Part shown: positions 45,302 to 52,843 of the stretch, one piece after another
Numbering within the stretch: position 1 is the stretch's first letter
How the letters are laid out: each line of letters opens with the position of its first letter
NCBI RefSeq assembly: GCF_010119245.1
Contig: NZ_WNKG01000001.1
Coordinates: 62,001 to 126,000 of the forward strand
Direction: 5' to 3'
Source of the DNA: Cyclobacterium salsum
Lineage (GTDB): Bacteria; Bacteroidota; Bacteroidia; Cytophagales; Cyclobacteriaceae
DNA: 64,000 nucleotides
Program-made: the position numbers and the translations under genes
The notes under the pieces: model-generated
The model's input: the letters and a program-made list of their open reading frames with translations, nothing else
The model's database searches: none
Told to the model about the DNA's origin: nothing

Positions 45302-46237
45302 ATGATGAAGAAAATAGCACTTATTTGTTTCGTATGCCTCCTGATTTGTAGCCTTCAGGGATATTCGCAACAAGTTACACCTACACCGGAACAAATCCAG
45401 GCGTTAACCTCGGAATGGGACGGGGAGCGCTTTCCGGACGGAAGGCCTAGAATTTCCGATGAATTGCTCGAAAGGTTGAAAGCAATCTCCGTGGAAGAAG
45501 CCTGGGGAATTCTTCGAAACAAAGGGTATAACAACCAATTTGAAAACGACTGGATTATCTTGCATGAAGATGAAGTCATGACAGGGAGGGCAGTTACCGC
45601 CCAGTACATGCCCTTCCGGGAAGACGTAGATAACCTGGTGAAGGAAATAGGTAAGGAGGAAGGCCGTGCCCAATCAGGCGGGACCAATTCCTGGCCCATT
45701 GATGCCCTTGTAGATGGAGACGTTTATGTAGCAGACGGATATGGGAAAATTGTCGATGGAACATTGATCGGGGATAACCTGGGAAATGCCATTTATGCCA
45801 ATTCAAAAAACGGCGTGATTTTTAACGGGTCGGTCCGGGATATGGCAGGATTGAGTGAAATTGAGGGGTTTAATCTTTGGGTTAAGGGTCATGATCCTTC
45901 CTATATTCAGGAAATGATGCTAAGTACCATCAATTACCCGATCCGTCTGGGTAGGGCTACTGTTTTGCCAGGAGATGCTGTCCTTGCCAACAAATGGGGA
46001 GTTATTTTTATTCCTGCACACCTGGTTTCTGAATTGGTGATCAATGCTGAATTTACAGGGTTAAGAGATCAGTTTGGCCATCAACGATTGCGGGAGCAGA
46101 AGTATACAGCCGGAGAAATTGACAGCCGATGGAGTGATACCATTAAGGAGGATTTCCTTGATTGGCTTCAGAATAAGCAGGACCTGCCCATGAGTAGGGA
46201 GGAATTGGATGCTTATTTGAAGGATAGAAACTGGTAA
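45302..46237 (+). CDS. Secreted RraA-family protein (aldolase-like), copy 2
   Basis: The 311-residue paralogue of the gene at 41382 has its own Sec signal (ICFVCLLICSLQGYSQ). Shared blocks include LTSEWDGERFPDGRPRISDELLERL, IGDNLGNAIYANSKNGVIFNGSVRD with the conserved Arg-Asp, GDAVLANKWGVIFIPAHL and the C-terminal REELDAYLKDRNW. It ends the exported enzyme run; a terminator follows at 46344-46385. Two secreted RraA-like enzymes flanking two Tat-exported dehydratases suggest paired dehydration and aldol cleavage steps. Confidence 0.83.
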   Translation: MMKKIALICFVCLLICSLQGYSQQVTPTPEQIQALTSEWDGERFPDGRPRISDELLERLKAISVEEAWGILRNKGYNNQFENDWIILHEDEVMTGRAVTAQYMPFREDVDNLVKEIGKEEGRAQSGGTNSWPIDALVDGDVYVADGYGKIVDGTLIGDNLGNAIYANSKNGVIFNGSVRDMAGLSEIEGFNLWVKGHDPSYIQEMMLSTINYPIRLGRATVLPGDAVLANKWGVIFIPAHLVSELVINAEFTGLRDQFGHQRLREQKYTAGEIDSRWSDTIKEDFLDWLQNKQDLPMSREELDAYLKDRNW

Positions 46238-46343
46238 ACTGATTTTCTAAGGCTTATTCCGGGATACGGTAACTAATAGGTAAGATCTATCAGCCCCCAG
46301 CTACCAGGATAGGCTTTTGGGAATAAATGTCAGGGCCAAATAG

Positions 46344-46385
46344 ATAAAACAGGGGTTTTCTTGTGTGAGAATCCCTGTTTTTTTA
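46344..46385 (+). terminator. Intrinsic terminator after RraA copy 2
   Basis: AAACAGGG and CCCTGTTT flank an internal TTTTC/GAGAA pairing and are followed by a run of seven T. It probably ends most transcripts of the sugar-acid operon before the propeller gene. Confidence 0.7.
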
Positions 46386-46443
46386 TGGATACTTATTTCA
46401 ATTTAATTATCTTGGATTTCTTTTTGATTAAACCAGACCCAAA

Positions 46444-47592
46444 ATGCCCATGAACCGTCGAAAGCTATTCTTCCGCATTACCTTGAGTTTGTTAGTTATT
46501 TTCTGCGGGTTGTCACCATCTTTTTCCTTCACAATTTTGGGCGAAAAGAACGAAACGCTGGAAAAGCCCAAAAAATACTTGTATGTAGCGGTACCGGGAA
46601 TAAGGAATTACCTGGGATATGGGGGGCATGGTATATTGGTATTTGATATGGAAGCGGAGCACCGTTTTGTCAAAAGAATTCCCATGCAGGGTTTTTCTTC
46701 CAACGGAAAGCCTTCCAATGTAAAGGGAATAGATGTCAGCATACCACTGAACAGTTTGTTTGTTAGCACCCTGGAAGGTGTACAGCGACTAGACCTGAAA
46801 ACCGAAAAAATTGTTTGGGAAATTGCTTATGAAGGCGGCGCGGACCGCATGTCCATTTCCCCGGACGGATTGACCATGTATTTGCCCTCCCTGGAGAAAG
46901 ATTTTTGGAATGTAGTCAACTGTGAAACGGGTGAAATTATCACGACCATTCAGGTATATGACCGGGCGCACAATACCATTTATGGTCCCTCTGGTAAATT
47001 TGCCTACATGGCGGATATAAGTTCTCCCTTTCTTCATATAGCAGATACCCGGACACATACCGTAACTAAAAAAATTGGCCCTTTCTCCCATGGCATCCGT
47101 CCATTTACGATTAACAGCGATGAATCCCTGGTTTTCGTCAACGTAAACGAGCTGCTAGGTTTTGAGGTGGCTGACCTGAATACAGGAAAGGTAAAGGCTG
47201 CCATTCAAGTGGAGGGCTGGGATAAGGGTCCGGTCAGGCGCCATGGAAATCCCAGCCATGGCATAGGCCTGACACCGGATGAGAAAGAAATATGGATCAG
47301 CGATGGACACAACATGAGAATGCATGTCTTTCAGGCCTTTCCACCTTACCAGCAACTGACCACCATACCGCTTCAGGACATGCCGGGATGGGTCACTTTC
47401 AGTTTAGATGGCCGCTATGCGTATCCTTCCAGTGGGGAGGTGATCGATGTAGCCAGCCGAAAAACCCTTCACCTGCTTCAGGACGAACATCAGAATTATG
47501 TGGCGAGCGAAAAAATGATCGAGTTGCATGTAGCAGATGGAACTGTCGTGGCGGCAGGAAATCAATTCGGACTGGGACGAAAAAACCAATAA
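46444..47592 (+). CDS. Exported YncE-like beta-propeller protein
   Basis: The 382-residue protein has a signal peptide (LFFRITLSLLVIFCGLSPSFS) and a seven-bladed YncE/WD40-type propeller: repeated blades such as KYLYVAVPGIRNYLGYGGHGILVFDME, DRMSISPDGLTMYLPSLEKDFWNVVNCETGEII and GLTPDEKEIWISDGHNM. Such proteins bind ligands or serve as scaffolds; no catalytic residues can be assigned. It follows the exported dehydratases and precedes the malate-synthase-like gene by 54 bp. Confidence 0.75.
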   Translation: MPMNRRKLFFRITLSLLVIFCGLSPSFSFTILGEKNETLEKPKKYLYVAVPGIRNYLGYGGHGILVFDMEAEHRFVKRIPMQGFSSNGKPSNVKGIDVSIPLNSLFVSTLEGVQRLDLKTEKIVWEIAYEGGADRMSISPDGLTMYLPSLEKDFWNVVNCETGEIITTIQVYDRAHNTIYGPSGKFAYMADISSPFLHIADTRTHTVTKKIGPFSHGIRPFTINSDESLVFVNVNELLGFEVADLNTGKVKAAIQVEGWDKGPVRRHGNPSHGIGLTPDEKEIWISDGHNMRMHVFQAFPPYQQLTTIPLQDMPGWVTFSLDGRYAYPSSGEVIDVASRKTLHLLQDEHQNYVASEKMIELHVADGTVVAAGNQFGLGRKNQ

Positions 47593-47646
47593 ATAGAACC
47601 TAAATAGAAATCATATAACCTCAATCAACGCTTTTTAAAAACAATT

Positions 47647-49533
47647 ATGAGCAACGCTGAAATTAGTATTCGGGATAACCTAAAAGAAACGTATGATGAT
47701 GTTTACACCAAAGAAGTTTTGGAAGCACTACATGTGCTGGCTCCTTTTAACCAGGAAGTGAAAAAGCTAATGGACATTCGGCTACGTAGAAGAAATGAGC
47801 GTGCCCAAAAAGGTAAACGAATTGATTTTTTAAATCCCGACACCAATATTCCCGGAACCGACCTAAAAGTGAAAGATGCCAGGGACGGGAATTTTGAAGG
47901 GGCTGTTATTCCAAACGACCTTCAGCGGCAATGGATACAGGGAACCGGACCCGGAGCCAAGCCCAATGCAGCGCTGGAAAGCAGCATTCGCAACGTGGCC
48001 TATGCACTCTTATCGGGCGCAGACGGTTGGATGTTTGATGGGGAAGATGCCCTTGGGCAAGTGACTACTATGTCCCTGGACAATCAGCGCAACCTTAAAT
48101 TGGCCATTCACGATTCACCGGTGTTTCTGGAGGTTGCCGAGAAGGTAGCCTCTCAAATGAACAGTTGGAGTGAGGGCTTCTTCGGTGAGGAAAAAATTTC
48201 TAATTGGCGGGAGCAGTTAAAATTTACCACAAAAATTTTCCGGGCAAGGGGCCTTCACCTGGATGACAGGCATTTGCGGCTTTCAGATGGATCTTCCTTT
48301 TCAGCGTCTATTGCTGACCTTACTTTGTATGTAACTAATAACTACCGGGCCTTGATGGATGCAGGCTCTTCGGTGGTGCTTTATTTGCCCAAGATTCAAA
48401 CGGCTGAAGAGGCCGGGCTTTGGAATAAAATGATCAGCGCCCTTGAAACCCATTTGGGATTGCCTGTGGGAACTGTCAAAGTATACGTACTGGTAGAGCA
48501 ATTGGAAGCGACGTTCCAATTGATGGAAATTAGGGCAGTGCTTGGGAAGCATTTTATAGGATATAATACCGGGCGCTGGGATTACATCAATAGCGTTTCG
48601 GATGCCCTTTTTTGGGACAAGGATTTTATCAACCCCAACATTGAATCCATAGGTATGACCTATGGTTACATGAAAAATTATGAGGACAGGGTGCGTAGGG
48701 CAGTAAATACCCCGGATGCATTTGGGAATTTTGCGCTTTGGCAAGGAGGAATGGAGCCAAACATTCCGGTAGGATCGGAAGAGGGGGTTCGCTCCAGCAT
48801 GGAAAAAGCACTGGCTGGAGCTGAACGGGAACAACGGGAAGGGGCCAGTGGGAAATGGGTGGCCCATTGGAAAATGGTGCATATCGTCCGACCGGTTTGG
48901 GAAAAGACGGGTACCCCCAACCAAATGGGGAGGCAATTTCCAACCCTGAGCTATGAGCCCGAAGATGCAGCAGGACTGATCCTGCTGGAAGAAGCTCCCA
49001 GAACCATTCGGGGTGCAAGAAACCTACTGAGTGTAGGCTTGCAATACGGGAATGCTTTCGGTCAGGGAATGCAGGCGGCTGCATTAAAGCCTGCAGACTT
49101 TTTTGGGAATGACGATGTGTTGTACCTCATGGAGGACATGGCCACGGGTGAAATCCGCCTTAGTATACTTTGGGAGTGGTTGCATAAAGAGGCAGTGATC
49201 ACCGAAGATGATCCCGAATCAGGAGTTCAGAAAGGGGATGTTTTCACCTTGGAACTGTTTCATAAATTACTTGAGGAGGAGTATGATAAATTATTGAAAG
49301 CCAATGATAAAGATGTTTACAATTCATCCAAAACTTCCACCTTGCCCATAGCCAAAAGGATTGTGGAGGTATACGTTACGGAGACTACGAAGATCCCTTG
49401 GTTTATAGACCTGTTAAATATTAACCTCAATAATTTTGATCTTAAAGAAGCGGAAAAGAGAATCAGCCAGTATGTCAAAAGGCTAAAAGAAAAAGGTCAG
49501 CGAATTACCGAAAACATGGATTTTACAGTCTAA
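47647..49533 (+). CDS. Malate-synthase-like protein (AceB superfamily, divergent)
   Basis: The 628-residue protein keeps the core of malate synthase: MFDGEDALG near residue 130, the catalytic Arg region FRARGLHLDD (Arg201), VLVEQLEATFQLMEI and YNTGRWDYINS, the VAHWKMVHIVRPVW block and the C-terminal plug LMEDMATGEIRLSILWEWLH with the catalytic Asp497. It is longer than MSA (about 530 residues) and several signatures are altered (EQLEA for ETLPA, NTGRWDY for NCGRWDY). Likely reaction: glyoxylate plus acetyl-CoA to malate, or a related acyl-CoA condensation. No isocitrate lyase is adjacent; the next gene is an LctP permease. Confidence 0.8.
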   Translation: MSNAEISIRDNLKETYDDVYTKEVLEALHVLAPFNQEVKKLMDIRLRRRNERAQKGKRIDFLNPDTNIPGTDLKVKDARDGNFEGAVIPNDLQRQWIQGTGPGAKPNAALESSIRNVAYALLSGADGWMFDGEDALGQVTTMSLDNQRNLKLAIHDSPVFLEVAEKVASQMNSWSEGFFGEEKISNWREQLKFTTKIFRARGLHLDDRHLRLSDGSSFSASIADLTLYVTNNYRALMDAGSSVVLYLPKIQTAEEAGLWNKMISALETHLGLPVGTVKVYVLVEQLEATFQLMEIRAVLGKHFIGYNTGRWDYINSVSDALFWDKDFINPNIESIGMTYGYMKNYEDRVRRAVNTPDAFGNFALWQGGMEPNIPVGSEEGVRSSMEKALAGAEREQREGASGKWVAHWKMVHIVRPVWEKTGTPNQMGRQFPTLSYEPEDAAGLILLEEAPRTIRGARNLLSVGLQYGNAFGQGMQAAALKPADFFGNDDVLYLMEDMATGEIRLSILWEWLHKEAVITEDDPESGVQKGDVFTLELFHKLLEEEYDKLLKANDKDVYNSSKTSTLPIAKRIVEVYVTETTKIPWFIDLLNINLNNFDLKEAEKRISQYVKRLKEKGQRITENMDFTV

Positions 49534-49557
49534 CTTCCTATATCAACCTTTCCTGCC

Positions 49558-51267
49558 ATGTCTTCCGATCTGATGTTTCTTCTTGCGATATGCCCCATTT
49601 TGATTGCGGGGCTAATGCTGGTAGGTTTTAGACTTCCTGCCAGAACTACGCTGCCCATTACGTTTTTTCTAACGGTGATCGTGGCCTTTGTTTTCTGGGA
49701 AATGACCGTTAGGACCATCCTGGCATCCGTGCTGCAGAGTTTCTTTATTACGTTTGACATTCTCTACATTGTTTTTTCTGCCATCCTACTGCTTCACTTT
49801 CTCAAATACTCCGGGGGAGTGGATACAATCCGAAGTGGATTTCAGGGAATTAGTGGAGATAAAAGGGTACAGGTTATCATTATTGTCTGGCTATTTGGTT
49901 CCTTTATTGAAGGGTCAGCCGGATTCGGAACGCCGGCAGCCATTGTTGCACCCTTGCTGGTGGCTTTGGGGTTTCCGGCGCTGGCCGCGGTGATTTTGGG
50001 AATGATGGTGCAAAGCACGGCCGTAACCTTCGGCGCCGTAGGAACGCCAATTCTTGTGGGAGTTAGAGGAGGTCTGGAAAATCCGGATTTGATGGCAAGA
50101 TTGGATCTTCTGGGTTGGGAGTTTTCGGAAGTATTGCTTGCCGTGACGGCCAATGCCGCCATTATTCATGCATTGGTGGGGACACTGATGCCGTTTTTGA
50201 TGGTGTTGATGCTCTGCAGGTTCTTTGGAAAAAACAGGTCCTGGAAAGATGGGTTTCAGCTTTTCCCTTTTTCTTTGTTTGCGGGTTTGGCTTTTACCTT
50301 ACCCTATTTGTTGACCGGGCTCTATCTGGGCCCCGAATTTCCTTCCCTGATTGGTTCGCTTCTTGGTTTGGCCGTGGTGGTTACGGCAGCAAAGCGGGGA
50401 TTCTTAATGCCCCAAAAGCCCTGGGATATCGAACCGGAAGCTACCTGGCCGGAAGCCTGGAAAGGAACTTTGAATATCTCAACCAGCAAATTGGATTCTC
50501 CCTTAGCCGGAGAACGGATATCCTTTGTAAAGGCCTGGATGCCCTATCTTTTACTTGCCGGTTTGCTGGTCCTCAGTCGCCTACCACAACTGCCGTTTAA
50601 AGAATGGTTGAATCGCTTTTCGATCGGAATGGAAGGGATTCTGGGAACCGGGATTGCTGCCAGTAGTACCCCGCTGTACCTACCGGGGACCCTGCTTTTA
50701 TTCGTTTGTCTCATTACCTATTTCCTTCATGCGATGAATGGATCCATGGTTCGATCAGCTTTTGCCGATAGTGGCCGGATGATAGTCAAGGCAGGCGTTG
50801 TGTTGCTCTTTGCCGTAGCCATGGTTCGGGTTTATATTAATTCGGGAGAAAATATTTCCGGCCTTACCAGTATGCCTATTTTAATGGCTGCGTGGACAGC
50901 CGACAAAGTCGGGATGATCTATCCCTTTTTCGCCCCTATGATTGGTGCTTTGGGTGCCTTTATTGCCGGAAGTAATACGGTGAGTAACCTGATGTTTAGC
51001 CTTTTTCAATATGGGGTGGCAGATAATTTGGGAATGGCACCTACCTGGATTTTGGCCCTGCAGGCGGTAGGAGCTGCCGCTGGCAACATGATTGCCATTC
51101 ACAATGTAGTAGCTGCCTCTGCTACCGTAGGGCTATTAGGGAAGGAGGGGAGTGTCTTGAGAAAAACCATTTTCCCGACCCTTTATTACCTGATCTTTAC
51201 CGGTTTGATCGGGCTGGTACTTATTGGCCTAGTTGGGGTGGTAGATCGTTTTCTAATGAATATTTGA
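49558..51267 (+). CDS. LctP-family lactate/glycolate permease
   Basis: The 569-residue inner-membrane protein has about 13 hydrophobic helices and the family block [24 protein letters not shown] followed by [17 protein letters not shown], and [18 protein letters not shown]. Members import L- and D-lactate or glycolate with protons. Its place 24 bp after the malate-synthase-like gene favours glycolate or glyoxylate-yielding 2-hydroxy acids, which is inference. No glycolate oxidase genes are in the window. Confidence 0.9.
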   Translation: MSSDLMFLLAICPILIAGLMLVGFRLPARTTLPITFFLTVIVAFVFWEMTVRTILASVLQSFFITFDILYIVFSAILLLHFLKYSGGVDTIRSGFQGISGDKRVQVIIIVWLFGSFIEGSAGFGTPAAIVAPLLVALGFPALAAVILGMMVQSTAVTFGAVGTPILVGVRGGLENPDLMARLDLLGWEFSEVLLAVTANAAIIHALVGTLMPFLMVLMLCRFFGKNRSWKDGFQLFPFSLFAGLAFTLPYLLTGLYLGPEFPSLIGSLLGLAVVVTAAKRGFLMPQKPWDIEPEATWPEAWKGTLNISTSKLDSPLAGERISFVKAWMPYLLLAGLLVLSRLPQLPFKEWLNRFSIGMEGILGTGIAASSTPLYLPGTLLLFVCLITYFLHAMNGSMVRSAFADSGRMIVKAGVVLLFAVAMVRVYINSGENISGLTSMPILMAAWTADKVGMIYPFFAPMIGALGAFIAGSNTVSNLMFSLFQYGVADNLGMAPTWILALQAVGAAAGNMIAIHNVVAASATVGLLGKEGSVLRKTIFPTLYYLIFTGLIGLVLIGLVGVVDRFLMNI

Positions 51268-51285
51268 ATAATATCACCTTTTTTA

Positions 51286-51397
51286 ATGATAAATTTGATT
51301 ATCATCTAAAAGCATGATATATTTAAATATCATTCATATACATGATATTAAGACAGATCAACTAAGAGCGTGATAGATTTACCTTTCGTTTGAACCG
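51286..51397 (+). promoter_or_regulatory. Four phased 28-bp repeats, two of them perfect palindromes (candidate operator array)
   Basis: Units start at 51286, 51314, 51342 and 51370, exactly 28 bp apart. The first two are ATGATAA-N6-TTATCAT and ATGATAT-N6-ATATCAT, both perfect 7-bp dyads; the third is ATGATAT with a degenerate right arm (AGATCAA), the fourth keeps only GTGATAG. The linker ends CTAAAAGC, ATATAC, CTAAGAGC are also related. The array ends 18 bp before the SatD-family gene and a near-consensus -7 box (TACCTTTC at 51380-51387) lies inside the last unit, so binding should affect transcription initiation. Confidence 0.6.
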
Positions 51398-51415
51398 AAA
51401 TAGAAGCAACCGCCT

Positions 51416-52030
51416 ATGATGGCCATTATAACAGGAGATATACAGGGTTCCAGAAAAGTGTCGCCAAAAAAATGGATGAAGTCTTTAAAAGAAGAACTGG
51501 ATTTCTGGGGCAAAGCTGGGGAACACTGGGAAATATACCGGGGAGACAGTTTTCAGTTAAAGATTGAAAACCCTGAGGAACTTCTTCTGGCTACCATTCG
51601 GTTGAAGGCAGCAATCAAATCCATCGACCCGTTGGATTGCCGGATGGGACTGGGAATAGGAACGGAGGATTACAGGTCCACGCGTCTATTGGAAAGTAAC
51701 GGAACTGCCTATGTTCATTCTGGAGATGCCTTTGACCTGTTAGCTGAGCTGCACCAGAGTCTACTGTTGAAAACCTCCCACACAGATTTTGATGAAGAAA
51801 TAAATCTAATGTTAAAAATGAGCCTTGCGGTGATGGACAACTGGACGTACAATTCTGCCAGAATGGTGTACCTGGCATTGACCTATCCCGAAAAATCCCA
51901 AACTCAACTGGGGGGAATGGAAGGGATAAGCCAACATGCAGTAAGTGCTCGTTTATCCCGGGCGCATTTTGAGTTAACCCAATCCTTTTTGGCTTATTTT
52001 CCAAAACGACTGAAGAAAAGTCTGTTATGA
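51416..52030 (+). CDS. SatD-family protein with C-terminal helix-turn-helix
   Basis: The 204-residue protein begins with the SatD-type segment MMAIITGDIQGSRKV and contains the WEIYRGDSFQ and MGLGIGTEDY blocks, resembling a degenerate nucleotidyl-cyclase-like fold. The last ~60 residues contain a predicted HTH (TQLGGMEGISQHAVSARLSRAHFELTQ). SatD and DUF3307 genes frequently occur together; here the two overlap by four bases (ATGA). Biochemical role unknown. The HTH makes it a candidate to bind the repeats directly upstream. Confidence 0.82.
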   Translation: MMAIITGDIQGSRKVSPKKWMKSLKEELDFWGKAGEHWEIYRGDSFQLKIENPEELLLATIRLKAAIKSIDPLDCRMGLGIGTEDYRSTRLLESNGTAYVHSGDAFDLLAELHQSLLLKTSHTDFDEEINLMLKMSLAVMDNWTYNSARMVYLALTYPEKSQTQLGGMEGISQHAVSARLSRAHFELTQSFLAYFPKRLKKSLL

Positions 52031-52737
52031 TCCTGTTGACAAAGTTAATTTTAGCTCATTTGTTAGGTGATTTTTTGTTACAGCCAAATTCATGGGTAAG
52101 GGCAAAGGAAATCAAAAAACTTCGGGCCATTCAGCTGTACCTGCACCTCCTGTTACATGGGGTCCTGATGCTGTTGTTAGTAGCCGATCTTGAATTTTGG
52201 CCTTATTTACTGGCTGTTGTACTGAGTCATGGAATCATTGACCTGGTAAAAATCCAAGCACAAAAGCCCACTACCCGACGGTATTGGTTTTTTGTCGATC
52301 AGGCTGCACACCTGACTATCCTGGTATTGGCTGTTGGTTTGTACGATCCCTCTCTGATTCCGGAGGTCTCCTTTTCGGAAAAATACTGGTTATTGATTAC
52401 CCTAGGTGTATTTTTAACCTTGCCTTCCTCGGTGATTATCCAAACCATCATATCAAAATGGACCCCTTTATCAGAGGATTCCGGAAGCTCTTTAGATAAG
52501 GCTGGTCAGTACATCGGCATTTTGGAACGCCTGTTTGTTTTTGCTTTTATATTATCCGGGAGGTGGGAGGCGATTGGCTTTTTAGTGGCAGCCAAATCGG
52601 TATTTCGGTTTGGGGACCTGCGTCAATCCAGGGATAGAAAATTGACGGAATACATCCTGATCGGAACCCTGATAAGTTTTGGACTGGCCATCGTATGTGG
52701 CCTCTTGTACGAACAATTTCAACGGGTTGTTCTATAA
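52027..52737 (+). CDS. DUF3307 family membrane protein
   Basis: The 236-residue protein has about six hydrophobic helices and the N-terminal DUF3307 block (LTKLILAHLLGDFLLQPNSWVRAKE, LHLLLHGVLMLLL, SHGIIDLVKI). A C-terminal helix bundle (GQYIGILERLFVFAFILSGRWEAIGFLVAAKSVFRFGD) is a second conserved region in the longer forms of this family. Its function is unknown; it is translationally coupled to the SatD-family gene and followed by a terminator. Confidence 0.87.
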   Translation: MILLTKLILAHLLGDFLLQPNSWVRAKEIKKLRAIQLYLHLLLHGVLMLLLVADLEFWPYLLAVVLSHGIIDLVKIQAQKPTTRRYWFFVDQAAHLTILVLAVGLYDPSLIPEVSFSEKYWLLITLGVFLTLPSSVIIQTIISKWTPLSEDSGSSLDKAGQYIGILERLFVFAFILSGRWEAIGFLVAAKSVFRFGDLRQSRDRKLTEYILIGTLISFGLAIVCGLLYEQFQRVVL

Positions 52738-52751
52738 AATTAACCGATTGA

Positions 52752-52790
52752 CAAAAAAAAGGAGGAGGTAACCTACCTCCTCTTTTCCTT
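52752..52790 (+). terminator. Intrinsic terminator after DUF3307
   Basis: GAGGAGGTA (52762-52770), loop ACC, TACCTCCTC (52774-52782) form a perfect 9-bp stem preceded by an A run and followed by TTTTCC. Confidence 0.8.
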
Positions 52791-52843
52791 TCCAACTTAT
52801 TGTAGATAAAAAAATTAACCCTAGTTAATACCTGAAAACAGAT

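Noticed and set aside
51286-51397. Four evenly spaced 28-bp repeats as a CRISPR array
   Set aside because: There are no unique spacers; the repeats are directly adjacent and degenerate, and no cas gene is nearby. They fit an operator array better.
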